NCBI RefSeq assembly: GCF_964355755.1
Contig: NC_092671.1
Coordinates: forward strand, 38,023,304-38,087,303
Source of the DNA: Antedon mediterranea
Lineage: Eukaryota; Echinodermata; Crinoidea; Comatulida; Antedonidae
DNA length: 64,000 nt
Direction: 5' to 3'
How positions within the stretch are numbered: position 1 is the first letter of the stretch; every line of letters starts with the position of its first letter. Position numbers and translations under genes: made by a program. This document shows, piece after piece, positions 1 through 10,500 of this stretch. The notes under the pieces were generated by a model. The model saw only the letters and a program-made list of their open reading frames with translations, did no database searches and was not told the origin of the DNA.

Positions 1-190
1 TCGAAATATGAAACCAAACCAGACCAGCACCACCATGGTTGGGACTGAGCTAAGAAAATTTTAAAAAATAGAACTGCTGGGTCCCCAGAAATTAGATTAT
101 ACTTCGAAATATGAAACCAAACCAGACCAGCACCACCATGGTTGGGACTGAGCTAAGAAAATTGTACAAAATAGAACTGCTGGGTCCCTG
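1..190. repeat. Two tandem copies of a ~103-bp unit
   Basis: A unit starting TCGAAATATGAAACCAAACC at base 1 restarts at 104 with almost no changes, and both copies end in a GAACTGCTGGGTCCC block. A third, diverged relative of the second half (GGAGCTAAGAG, TAGGTCCC) is at 715-785. No coding potential is seen. The repeat may continue left of the window. Confidence 0.75.
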
Positions 191-1776
191 GAGATTCACT
201 TATATATATTGATATATGTTTGTTTGTTAGGATTACAAAAAGTTATTGCAAGATCTTTATCAAAATGAAAATACAGATGGTCAAGGACCACTACATAACA
301 TTTTGGAGGCAATTTGGACCACGGTCCCAATTCTGGACCACTTTTTAATATTATTTTCAGACCTGCTAGTGTCAAAAGATAGGACAGAATTATCAAAGGC
401 CAGCGAGCAGTCTTACAGTAACAAGTAAACAAAAATTGCATTTTCTCGAGAACTACTTGTCCAAAAAACTTCATTTTTGTACAAGAGGCAAGAGTTATAA
501 TTTGTGATTTGTAATTTTAAAACATAATTTTTGATACGAGTAGTTTTAAAAAACCTATTTCTTTTATAATTCAACTGTTATGTTTGTTTTTGGCGTTCCT
601 GTTCTATTGTTAGTCAACAGAATCTATTGTTAGTTGAAAGGCTGGTTACATAATCATTACAAAAATTTCCATACACAGTATTTTATTTCAACAACAAAAA
701 AATAAAAATAAATCTCCAGGACCAGCCCAATATAGTTGGGGTGGAGCTAAGAGCATTTAAAAAAAATAGAGTTGCTAGGTCCCGGAAAATGGACGAAATA
801 TAAAATGAAGTACTGTATCTAAGCAAAAATCAAGCATAGACCATTTTCCTTTGGGAAAATCACTTTAGATGTTGGCTAAAATTTCATGTTTTTTGTTTAG
901 TAATGTAGGCCTACAAAAATCCTACAAAGAAACGTCTACTTTAGGTACCTCACGATAAAGAGGGTTAATTGTAATTTCAAAAATTGGTGAAAATTTAGAT
1001 CGGGAACATAATTCGTACCCTTTTGCTATATAGTCGAAACACAGTTACTCGACGTACGCGTTGTTAAACTTCGTCTGGAAACTAACTACACATTTTGGTC
1101 CTGGATGGAACAGGATATATCATGCATAAACCACAATTAGCTGGGCCCAATGTTGAATGATTCGTACAAAGAGACACTGCCCGGCAAGTGGGTACCTATT
1201 GTTTAGATCGCTGGCAATAATGCATGCATTTCAAATGTAATAGTCCGACGTACTCCCAGTCAGGTCTCTGGCCCTGAAGCTACGAAGTGAACACGAATGA
1301 TTTTTACTGTATATAATATTCCCAGACAAAAATTATTGCAGCAAATGTGAAAATCTCAGGATCTTTAAATTTACAAAGCTAATACTTTTAAAATCCTTCA
1401 CTATACTAAAATGAGTCTTGATATTCATGTCTGTCACATGCCTGCACAAAAATGAAAGGATGTTTATTTTGTGTAAACAAATGTTATTTTGTTTGGTTTT
1501 CAATTTTCTATACTCAATCATAATTTACGTGTTCCAATATACATATCAAATTGTTGTTATTGATAAAATAAAAAAAATTGATAAAAGCCATTATGATTCT
1601 ATATTACGTACTTTATTTGTCTTCAGGAACTGTTGTATTTTTTTTTAAATATTTAAAAATTCAATCATTCACCAATAGACAGTTGAAAACAAAAGAAACT
1701 GTGCTTCAATAAAATATAATGTAATACTACAAGGGTGTTAAGATTCGACATAAAAACATATTTGAACAATACTATT
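191..1776. other. Intergenic, no supported gene
   Basis: AT-rich sequence with only short overlapping ORFs that carry no recognisable domain. It holds the diverged third copy of the 103-bp repeat near 715-785. I see no equivalent of the CRE/first-exon module that other family A genes carry upstream, so the first exon of the 1.9-kb gene may lie left of the window or be lost. Confidence 0.5.
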
Positions 1777-1830
1777 ATCTTAAATGGTTCAGACATCTGC
1801 ATATCCAGCAGAAGGTTCCGTCAATTTCAA
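1777..1830 (+). repeat. Remnant of the tRNA-like module
   Basis: ATGGTTCAGACATCTGCATA followed by CCAGCAGAAGGTTCCG matches the D-arm to variable-loop part of the tRNA-like elements found after each family B gene. The B-box half is lost. It suggests a B-gene 3' flank once lay just upstream of the 1.9-kb A gene. Confidence 0.45.
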
Positions 1831-1924
1831 TCAATGTTTATACATATTGAGCATTATCATAGTTTGATTGGTTTTTAGTTATAGTTATATTCTATATATT
1901 CTTCTTTTTATTAACCTTATTGAT

Positions 1925-1939
1925 TTATGTTCTTTCAGC
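1925..1939 (+). promoter_or_regulatory. Probable 3' splice acceptor of A1 body exon
   Basis: Pyrimidine-rich TTATGTTCTTTCAG directly precedes the body exon, at the same place and in the same phase (0) as acceptors in the 10.5-kb and 34.9-kb paralogues. This decides against 1927 as the true start. Confidence 0.5.
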
Positions 1940-2919
1940 AAATACCTATTCCTAGCGGAATTACCAAGTCTAAGTTGATACCTTTCTGGCTTTGGTGTCT
2001 TTCTATTCTGGTCATAAGCATTTCAACTTCAGTTTCTCATGAAATTTCATTTCATGAGGATTATCCCAGAAATGTTACCATTGCTGAAACAAATAAAGCA
2101 AGATTTGTATGTTGGTTGTACAAAGAGCATGAATCAACAGATCAAGTATCTTGGATGAAACATGACAAGAAGTTGGACAAGGAAAATCGAAAATATTTGT
2201 TTGAACAAAAACAAATAAATAAAAGAATTTACGAGTTTAGTTTAGTCATTTTCTCAGTTGATAAATCAGATGCAAGCGATTATAGGTGTATTTTTGATAC
2301 TTCAACACATAAAATAGCTTCAAGAAAAGCTTACCTAAAAGTACCATCAAAGGAATGTCCAAAGTGCTATTTCACTGAGCCGTTATATTACATTGGTGAT
2401 AACGCTGAAATTACTTGCACAATGAAGAAAACATCTACAACATTCTCTATGGAATTCACCAGATTGGCTGAGCTAGCTACATCACATGAAAATGTCACTC
2501 ATATGTGGATAACCTTATTATTCCCTGCAAAGCCAAGTATGAACAATACCAGATTTGGTTATAAATTGTACATTAACATCATAAAGGAATGGCACTTTTG
2601 TTATACAGATCCACTAATTATTGTGAACAAATTAAATGTTACCATCCACGGAGACATAATCTACATGCCCAATGTCGGAGCAGAGTTTACCTGTGTGGGT
2701 AACTTTACTGATGCCGCTAAGTTTACATGGACTTTTGAATATCATTACATCGAATTTAAAGTCGAAGAAATCAACAATAACAATTCTAACAAGCTAACCA
2801 TTCCATACGTACAAGAAAAGATGCATGGTGCAACACTTAAGTGTACTGTTGAGGATGACAGTTTTACTGGCTCAGGTTCCGTTGTTCTTACAATTGAGAA
2901 CCCACGTGACTGTAACTAA
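1927..2919 (+). CDS. Family A Ig-superfamily protein, form without stalk and TM (A1)
   Basis: Open frame of 330 residues. A hydrophobic leader (FWLWCLSILVISISTSVS) is followed by three Ig-like domains: Ig1 roughly 45-140 with canonical Cys, Trp and D-x-x-DYRC motif; Ig2 roughly 145-235; Ig3 roughly 240-325. It ends right after Ig3 at ENPRDCN, lacking the Thr/Pro stalk and TM of its paralogues at 23.9 and 34.9 kb, so it is either secreted or truncated. The ATG at 1927 sits inside a polypyrimidine tract and the next bases are a TTTCAG acceptor at 1933-1938. By analogy with paralogues the mature exon probably begins at 1939, phase 0, joined to an upstream exon ending in ATG. I do not recognise a named family. 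Several N-x-S/T sites fit an extracellular protein. It is the most divergent A copy. Confidence 0.8.
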   Translation: MFFQQIPIPSGITKSKLIPFWLWCLSILVISISTSVSHEISFHEDYPRNVTIAETNKARFVCWLYKEHESTDQVSWMKHDKKLDKENRKYLFEQKQINKRIYEFSLVIFSVDKSDASDYRCIFDTSTHKIASRKAYLKVPSKECPKCYFTEPLYYIGDNAEITCTMKKTSTTFSMEFTRLAELATSHENVTHMWITLLFPAKPSMNNTRFGYKLYINIIKEWHFCYTDPLIIVNKLNVTIHGDIIYMPNVGAEFTCVGNFTDAAKFTWTFEYHYIEFKVEEINNNNSNKLTIPYVQEKMHGATLKCTVEDDSFTGSGSVVLTIENPRDCN

Positions 2920-4560
2920 TGTTTAACATTTTTCATACAAATTCACCATTCTAATATAGACTAATGGATAAAGGGAAATAAAAAGGTGCCCCATCTCGAC
3001 AGCACTAGTATCGGACCTGCGGTTTAGGAGGGGATAGAGGAACTATTCAATGTAATTCAGTTAGATAATTCATTGCATATACGATTTTTACTGCATAAAA
3101 TATTATTACATAATTCAAAACGTTCTGCACTCAATTATTATACATTTAATATATAAACACTTTATTTTAGGTTAAGCTTTTTTTATATAATTGTATGAAA
3201 TGGAAAATATAAATTTGTTGAAAACTTTTCATTCATTATTAATTTAAATTTCTAATTATAAATATGAAAATCTTACTAGCCTGGTCCTCCAAATAAAGAA
3301 ATCCACTGTGGCCACAAATTTAAAATCATTTATTTAAAATTTCAAATCATTTACTAAAGATAACTAATCTTATTCATGCTTGCAAACTATAATCATTTCT
3401 GCCTACTAACCATACATAGAAAAATTGTATATTTTATTAATATTACCAACTATCTTAAAATTACCGGTCGTAAGAAAGTGAACTTTTCGTAGTCAGATTG
3501 TGATGAAATTAAAACAGAATTGTTCAGCAATATGTTGTTGTCAATTAATCATCGATGCAGACATGTCAATAAACAATCAGACTGCGTATACAATTTCTAC
3601 ATGTAACAGTTGATTCTCAGCGTTCTATAGAGGGCCGCGGTTAGAGTTTGATTGGTTTTAATCCTTAATCCATGATTTAAACAAATCCTTTACTGTTTGT
3701 ATTAATTTAATCAATTAAATTAATCAATTACTATAAAAAAGTGATAAAAAAAAAAGCTTGGTAAATTGTAGCTTATGTTAGTCATTGAAATGTGTTGTTA
3801 TTTGTGACAATTATTGTGTAAATGCATGTGGCGGGGCATTTAATCGAAGGGAGGCTTTTATTCAAAGCAGGTGTTTATTTGAATAAATACTCTAATTTTA
3901 AAAATGACTATATAATTCGTTTCTCACTGATACTTTACATGATTCGTTTTCCTTTTTATGAATTTTGTTAAATGACACCCCTAGATTGCCGGAATGACAC
4001 TCTATATCGGGCTACACTTACCAAACAGCAATACCATTGTATCCCGACTATTTTTTCCGCCGGTAAAACACACGCGACTAACAATAGGATAACATTTTTT
4101 TTCGTTCAATGTGAACTTCAGAGGAAGTCTCCGACAAGGTACTTTTGATAAGCTAATAAATTCTGGCAATTGTAATTGTAATTACCATGGAAAACAAAAT
4201 TACGGACATAAAATGAAGATAAATAGGGTACTACGGAAATACTGAAATGATGGGAAAAATGCAATAATTATGTGTTATGTTATGGACAAATCAACGACGG
4301 GGTTTTTTTTCTCATGACGCGAACAAGCAATCCAAACATGTTAAGAAACATATCTACAAAAACAAACAAAATTACGCTGACTGCCGGTAAATTTTGCGCG
4401 GTATTGTGTATTGTTGAATGCTGGTTAATTTTACGCTACAGTCTGTCAATTTAAATAATAGGCTCTCCCAACCCTAGATTTCTATAACGTTAATGGTTAT
4501 TATTATGATGAAATGGGATCTTAATTTTAATTTAGTGGCAGAAAAAAACATTTAGTATAA
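2920..4560. other. Intergenic, no supported gene
   Basis: AT-rich. Around 3820-3890 there is a block (GGCGGGGCATTTAATCGAAG, then GTGTTTATTTGAATAAATAC) that recurs in diverged form near 16980-17110, so it is an interspersed repeat. No ORF with a domain is seen. Confidence 0.5.
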
Positions 4561-4566
4561 AATTAA

Positions 4567-4597
4567 GGGTGTTGCCCGGGCAACTGGGGCAACACCC
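4567..4597. repeat. Perfect 11-bp hairpin
   Basis: GGGTGTTGCCC (4567-4577) and GGGCAACACCC (4587-4597) are exact reverse complements around a 9-nt loop. It is GC-rich in an AT-rich setting. It is probably the core of a small inverted-repeat element; no function can be assigned. Confidence 0.7.
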
Positions 4598-4604
4598 CTG
4601 CATC

Positions 4605-4745
4605 TGCCTCTGAGATAAGAAAAACAGCAAAAACTTGATTCATAAGTAAATAGAACATGCAATTTATAGCAATTCATAACAATTTAACCTTAAATCCAAG
4701 CAGCATTGTTGTATATCTGTATTTCTATTATGAAATAAATAAAGT
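4605..4745 (+). repeat. Remnant of cassette flank
   Basis: The stretch GATAAGAAAAACAGCAAAAA through the AGCAGCATTGTTGTA block matches 23235-23370 upstream of the 23.9-kb A gene. It is a decayed copy of the segment between the divergent non-coding exon and the A promoter, without CRE or first exon. Confidence 0.5.
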
Positions 4746-5054
4746 CTTCCATTTGCACCCCAAATACAAAGTATTATTTTATATTACCGGTACTGTATGT
4801 TTTATTGCACACAACTTTGTATTATGTATCTAGTATATTGAATGAATGAATCCTATCTAAAGAGAGTAAATTAATAAAATATAAAGTGTCTTGACAATAC
4901 AAACATGCATTCCCATCTTACCCTATGCCATCATGCTTTGTGTCAATAATATATAGCAATATGAACGTCTGTTTGCCATATATGGTTTATCTTTGCAAGA
5001 AATGAAGAGAAAAAAATAGGGAAGTGATCAAATTACTAGGCCTACTTTTTCCCA

Positions 5055-5415
5055 GATTATAATAATAATAATATTTATTCGGTCATCAATGTAAAAAATA
5101 ACCAGGAATGAGAATAGGCTAAAGCCCAAACAGATTCTGCACTCACTCCATACAATACAAACAGTTAAGATAAAACCATATACAAGAAAAATACAAATCA
5201 TACTATACATAACATGAAATATAGTGTTTTGTTAAAGCAGCCTTAAATATTGAAATTGTTTGTGAATCTTTTATGTCATTTGGTATTTGCTCCCATAGTC
5301 TAGGAAAGGAAACAAATACAGAATTATGAACAGTATTGCCTTTCGAATTCCAACGAAAAGATAACTGAATTTTTGTGTATGAATATGTGTTGTTTTCTAC
5401 ATTAAAATATAACAT
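5055..5415 (-). mobile_element. LINE 3' fragment (5'-truncated)
   Basis: Minus-strand reading gives the C-terminal end of a non-LTR retrotransposon polyprotein: RLWEQIPNDIKDSQTISIFK followed by a few residues and a stop at 5203. That pattern is typical of LINE ORF2 tails. The 3' end carries a short ATT-type repeat (AATAATAATAATATTTATTC on the plus strand). A nearly identical fragment lies at 13915-14212. Only the tail is present, so it is dead on arrival. Confidence 0.7.
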
Positions 5416-6020
5416 AAAGGCTTATATACAAGCAAATTTAAGATATTTAAGCCATTGTACAAACATATGTGGTCATATATGTGGTGATCTTCCAAACAGA
5501 ATTGTATGTGGTACTGAGATTTATAGAATAAGAGTGAAATCTCTACTTAGTGTAAAGTTCTCAAAAACTCTGAAAGCGAGGTGGTCAATTTCGTAGGAGT
5601 CTATTGCTAAAAAATGTTGTCACCTCAGTCCCACACCAACCACCGAGAATTTAAATAATTCTAAACGTAATAATTGTGATTGGTTGGTCAGACAGGTCAG
5701 TCACACTTTATCCAAATTTAAACATTCCAATAATCATGAATACACACTGAACACATCATTTTGCAGTTTTAATAAAGTTATTCACTTTTACAAACAAGCT
5801 TAGCTTATAAAAGACAAAAGAAAAAAAAACCAGTTAAATTTAACCCGAATTTAATTGTCTTTCAATAGGATTACTGTTAAACATAGTTAAATTATTTTTT
5901 TTTTGGGTAATTTTTTTTCCTCGATCAAATTTGTGAATACTGTAATTATTATCATCCATTTTTCAGGTTGACAAATTATCATATGGTACTACTGCACTAT
6001 TTGATATGATAATATCAGGG

Positions 6021-6063
6021 TATATATACCGTCAGAATCTGAAAGAAACTTTCAGTTTCAGTT
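6021..6063 (+). promoter_or_regulatory. TATA box and ISRE-like motif upstream of B1
   Basis: TATATATA at 6021-6028 lies about 170 bp before the B1 start. About 22 bases further, TTTCAGTTTC (6050-6059) reads GAAACTGAAA on the minus strand, a match to the GAAANNGAAA interferon-regulatory-factor consensus. AGGAAGT at 6096-6102 is an ETS-type core. Motif matches only; some chance occurrence is expected in AT-rich DNA. Confidence 0.4.
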
Positions 6064-6197
6064 AAAAATTTTGTATGACAAACATTATCAAAACCAGGAA
6101 GTAACATTTTTTGCAATTATTAAATCAATTTGAAGTTGTGCTGCAGACACACATTTTGCATATAAGATGACAATTTTTTCACATGCTGTCAATAACT

Positions 6198-7373
6198 ATG
6201 TCTAAAGCCACCAATGCTGTAGGCCTATGTATTTTTATATTTTTCAATGCAAGTTATATGTCAACACAACAGCAGCAGCAACAGAACATTGATTGTGATT
6301 CACCTAATAATTACTTTTTTGTCGGACAAACACTATCAACTAAATGTTATGTTATTAAGTGTAACAATTGTGTAAAGTATTATCAGTTAAAGAAGAACTT
6401 ATGGTTATTGGATGAAGCACGTATTCATATTTCTAATAAAACGTTTTATGACCATTTTGAAATTAAGATCAAAATAGCCGATTTGAGCATTTCTGACAAT
6501 GGTTTGTACAGCATTCTCATCACCCGTCATGATAATGTTACAGAGGAATCCAGACTATTCAACGTGAGTGTTTTTGCACAACCTGCAGACCCACAGTGCT
6601 CGTCAGACAAAGACTACTGTATTGGTGATTGCTACGTCACTGTACAATGTCGTATATTTTCTTACCCAGATCTTGTACTCAAACGTTTGGGGCAGAAGAT
6701 GAATATTGAAAAAAAGGAGAAATGGTATAATCATACATCAGGAAATTATACTTTATTTGAAAGACAATTTAATGTCACAGATATGGCGCAATTCACATGT
6801 CTTGTAGAAGTGAAATCTGCACCTTATACTTGCACAGTCGATGTATCAATAAAAAGTAGATTGAATGTTTCTTTAACATCGGATGGAAATCTTATTGAAG
6901 GCAACAATGCGGTTTTAAATTGTTCTCTACCAAACAACGATAACGTCACTCAGGTTGGGTACATATGGGAATCATTCCCAGAAATTGACATGATTACCAA
7001 TAGTAACACATTAACAATACTCAATGTATCCATTGGTTTAAACGGAACGGAAGTAAGATGCACCGTAAGACTAGGTAATTATTCAGAGGGTTCCGCAACA
7101 ACGATACTGAATGTTGACGTCATGGATCGTGATCAAGTTCATCCTGATGTCTCAACCATGCAAATAACAACATCCGACATCAGCAGGGAAGATAATACTA
7201 TGCACTCAAAATCTATATTGCTAATTCGGTCAATCACATTTTGTGTCTTTATTACTATCGTGGCAATTTTTTGCACAAAGTACCTTAATTCAAGGAAGAA
7301 AAGACGTTCCATTGACAATAAACCTACAAGCAATAACACAACCTCTGATGTAGAACTGAATGTAGGCCTATAG
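6198..7373 (+). CDS. Family B Ig-superfamily membrane receptor (B1)
   Basis: 391 residues from the ATG at 6198. An in-frame ATG at 6183 exists, but 6198 aligns with both paralogue starts (MSKATNAVG versus MSVATG and MNSATTG). A signal peptide of about 22 residues is followed by six Gln, three Ig-like domains (about 33-125, 128-215, 217-305), a stalk (QVHPDVSTMQ), a TM of about 335-358 and a ~30-residue basic tail. Ig1 has an unusual CYVxxCxxC pattern and no Cys in the F-strand position (GLYSILI). Ig3 is canonical (LNCSLP, EVRCTV). The TM contains Arg (SILLIRSITFCVFI), a feature of adaptor-coupled receptors. The tail lacks ITIM/ITAM tyrosine motifs. It appears to be a single exon. Many N-glycosylation sites are present. 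Role is unknown; surface recognition is inferred. Confidence 0.87.
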   Translation: MSKATNAVGLCIFIFFNASYMSTQQQQQQNIDCDSPNNYFFVGQTLSTKCYVIKCNNCVKYYQLKKNLWLLDEARIHISNKTFYDHFEIKIKIADLSISDNGLYSILITRHDNVTEESRLFNVSVFAQPADPQCSSDKDYCIGDCYVTVQCRIFSYPDLVLKRLGQKMNIEKKEKWYNHTSGNYTLFERQFNVTDMAQFTCLVEVKSAPYTCTVDVSIKSRLNVSLTSDGNLIEGNNAVLNCSLPNNDNVTQVGYIWESFPEIDMITNSNTLTILNVSIGLNGTEVRCTVRLGNYSEGSATTILNVDVMDRDQVHPDVSTMQITTSDISREDNTMHSKSILLIRSITFCVFITIVAIFCTKYLNSRKKRRSIDNKPTSNNTTSDVELNVGL

Positions 7374-7487
7374 ATTATAGAGAACTGGTTGTGTAAGCAT
7401 CATTCAAAAAGATTGAATGAACTGTGCTGACCTTTGCTTCACATGAAGTGAATTCACCAAAATGTGTTTTAGTTTACAATCATAGAC

Positions 7488-7578
7488 TATGTATAACCCC
7501 AGTGGTTTAAATGGTTGGGACATTTGCATATCATGCAGAAAGTTCCGAGTTTGAATCTCGATTGGACCAGCTTTTTTT
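7488..7578 (+). repeat. tRNA-like Pol III-box element after B1
   Basis: The sequence has an A-box-like TGGTTTAAATG, a 5-bp anticodon-type stem (TTTGC/GCAGA) around a 7-nt loop ATATCAT, a B-box-like GAGTTTGAATC and a T-run at 7572-7578. The acceptor stem does not pair well, so it is a tRNA pseudogene or SINE head rather than a working tRNA. Close copies sit at the same position after the other two B genes. Confidence 0.55.
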
Positions 7579-7875
7579 CATTTTCAGAGCTATATATCTC
7601 GGTATTTTATTCACTTGAAAAGACATACAGTGAAACAATAAAATATGAAAGCAGAAATGACGCATTTTTCAGTCATAAGCTTGTAAATTACGATCAAATT
7701 GAATAACTATTATCACTCAAATGGAATTTAACAAGAAATGTTTTAAAAATTGTTTTCAGCGAAACAATATTCTTAAATGAATCTGAAAAGTTAAATACCA
7801 CAGTGTTTTAGGGAAAAATGTATTATTTGCGGCATAGTAGATATGTTATGTATGCTGTGTAAATGTAAATATTAC

Positions 7876-7950
7876 CATCATTGTCCTGCTGGTCAATCTT
7901 CAAATATACCGCACATGAGCACATCTTTCAAATCATTCACATCAAGATGC
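7876..7950 (-). ncRNA. Conserved splice-bounded non-coding exon (minus strand), copy 1
   Basis: On the minus strand a TTTTTTTGCAG acceptor precedes a 75-nt segment starting GCATCTTGATGTG, followed by donor GTAATATTT. Three further copies (19731-19821, 22668-22758, 32241-32315) keep both AG and GT. All frames I checked are closed by stops, so it looks like an exon of a long non-coding RNA or UTR. It is transcribed away from the A-type promoter towards the B gene 3' end. Transcription is inferred. Confidence 0.4.
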
Positions 7951-8269
7951 CTGCAAAAAAACATGCTTAATATTGTCAATAAAAAATAATTCAAGTCAAA
8001 ACCAATAATCAAATTCCAGTATGAACCATTAAGCTCAAGCAATCATTTTAACCCTAATCTCTCATGCATACAAAGACCCATGTCCTCCCTTTCTACGCTA
8101 AAATTAGAACTTGGTACAATACAATATTGAACATTAAAGGTCAGCAATATATCAATAAACATGATTCATAGTATGACATGCAAAGTAAATATAACATGCA
8201 ATTTATAACTATTTATTTGCCATACAATAAATAACCTAACAACGTAGCATTGTTGTATCTCTGTATTGT

Positions 8270-8362
8270 GAAAGCAATAAGGTATTACGGGCCACCTAAT
8301 TTATTTAGCAACAAGTCTGCTGTGTCAGCCATGATGATCGTATGAAAATGACGATGAAAATG
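8270..8362 (+). promoter_or_regulatory. Orphan family A promoter/first exon
   Basis: The exon-1 module (CAGCCATGATGATCGTATGA, ending ATG at 8360-8362 before donor GTAAGT) faces right, but no plus-strand A body exon follows. The next A copy (10.5-11.8 kb) is on the other strand with its own promoter. Compared with 20.4 kb, the CRE and the CCCGGAT block are deleted here. An almost identical orphan is at 32.65-32.72 kb. Confidence 0.5.
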
Positions 8363-9740
8363 GTAAGTAAAAGTTCTATTAATACTGCTCAATTGAACAT
8401 TTTATGTATAATTATTAGTACCTTTGAAAACTGAATCAACCACTGTAATCCAGTCTATCTTTAGAATATGATGGGTGACAAACATTGTTTGCATAAAATT
8501 CTAAGGTGTGGCAATGACAATTGTTTCCTTCTTGGATTTCCATTTTCCTAGTTTGATAGGCACCTGAATTGATAGAAAACAAATAAAAACAGTTCAACTA
8601 GATTTTGAATACAGGTGTTTGATAATAAACATATTATTCATAAGAATTCAAATATGTATAACCAAAATTTTAGAAGAATTACTACCTACAATTTTTATTT
8701 TTTATTTATTTTGCAAAGGCAACATGCGAAAACAATTTTATAAAACAACAAACCTGCAGCTACTTCCATCCATATTTGAAATAATTTTGTGTTTAAAAAA
8801 TAGAAGCTTTGAGCCTGTATCTGAAAAAAAATAAATAAAATTTAAGTATTTAACTTGATTTTTTCTTTCAAATAACAATATAAATTCTGATACCCATACA
8901 ACAAGCTTACAGCAATGTTATAAAAACACCTCAGTTCATCTATTTTTTTGTCTTTTTGTTAGCACGCTTTAATACAACGTAAAAACTGATTTATTTGACC
9001 ACATTTTTAAGGTACGCAAGCAATAGTTACTTGCGATTTCCTAAAATCCTGCTTTTAGTTTTGGTCATCATCATTACACCCTATTTAGTCTCATACAGTT
9101 ATCATCATACTGTACAAGCCATTCCATTTTTTTAAATGGCCAAAATTAAGCACATTTCATGTAATTTTAGGCATACATTTTTGCGGATATACTATAATAC
9201 AATATAATAACAGTCCTATCATGCAGAAGAAAATAGGCTGGGTATGCCTACTATACTACTGTCAAACAGATCAAAATGAATATTTATAAATACTTACTAC
9301 AGTGATATTACAAGTGGCCCAACACTGCTAACCTTTAAACTTTGTCAATTTCAATGCAAAATATTGGAAATTAGGTTAAGTTGAGCACTTCATCCAACAA
9401 TTTTTAACCCATTAACCAACAACCCCACTTCCATCGTCCAGACCCCCCCCCCCCCCCCACAATGAGTAAAAACCAAATAAATGGATCGCACTGCTTAATT
9501 TACATAATAGCATCATTCATAAACAAAGGCAAAATGGTTTTAGCAAAGATTTTTAAAAAAATAACCACACTATAAGCCATTATTAATGTCATATTTTTTA
9601 TATCAAATAGATGTTTTATAGAAAAAATGTTTATTCTTTTATTTAACAATTATTCTATATCATAAAAAAATATTCACTATATATTTAAAATAGCCACACA
9701 CATTGCAAGATAAATATTAAGAAAATCTTCAAATTTCCAT
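8363..9740. other. Intergenic segment duplicated at 32.7-34.4 kb
   Basis: No gene seen. Large parts (8363-8900, 8990-9190, 9300-9400) match 32725-33700 closely, showing that the B1-A2 interval and the B3-A4 interval are segmental duplicates. A C-homopolymer of about 17 is at 9441-9457. Confidence 0.6.
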
Positions 9741-10141
9741 AGTCTTTTGTAACAATATCACCATATTTAGTTGATGGTTTCCATGCGACTCTGTTGTCAA
9801 CATTCTTGTTTTTTCTGTATTTAATACAGAAATTATTCTTATGAAACCTAACTTACTAAGTTAGGTCACATGCTTCCTCATTCCAGGCAATGACCAATGT
9901 CACATCAATGTGTAGATAGATCTACAGTAAGTCATCATAAATTGAAAGCTTTTAATTAAACAATTAAATTTAATATTATAAGAACAAATTATAAGAACAA
10001 TTATTATTTACAAATTTAGTTTAGGAATAGTTATGAATGTTTTTGTACATTTACTAATTCCAGTCTGTACTCACACAAATTTCAATTTCAGGATTTCGGA
10101 TTTTCTTTCAATTAAAGTTATTAAAATGAAACAAACTACAA

Positions 10142-10500
10142 CAAAGTTGTTAATAATTTAAAACTTCTCCTGAATCACAGTTTCTACTTCTTCCAGTGGT
10201 ACTGTATAGATGGGTGAGATTGTTGATGGCTTTCTTGTTGTTTCTCTTGCTGTCATGAGTTCACCTTCCACTGTAAGAAAGACAGTCTTCAACAATATAT
10301 GCCTGTACTGATAGGATGGTCAGAAATTGGCATTGATATTGTTTATTTGGTTATCATAGTATATAGTTATTGTTCGTATCATCGTTTTCAAAAGTCCATG
10401 TAAACTAATAGCAGATTTACTGTAGTTACCATTGCAGGTGATTTGAGAAATCTTCTTTGTTCACAACAATCAATGGATCTGTGTAAAAATATCATCTATA
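10142..10500 (-). pseudogene. Partial family A copy (Ig3, stalk fragment)
   Basis: On the minus strand the Ig2 end (FTDPLIVVNK-like), a broken Ig3 and the stalk (IYTVPLEEVETVIQE-like) of family A can be read in pieces with frame breaks. It abuts the 3' end of the larger A copy, so it is a tandem partial duplication. It is non-functional as a stand-alone gene. Confidence 0.65.

Noticed and set aside
246-428. Short overlapping ORFs on both strands
   Set aside because: Random-length ORFs in AT-rich DNA with no motif.
7139-7339. Antisense ORFs under each B gene (also 18350-18544, 31513-31713)
   Set aside because: They shadow the most conserved coding segment of B, and their similarity to each other follows from B conservation.
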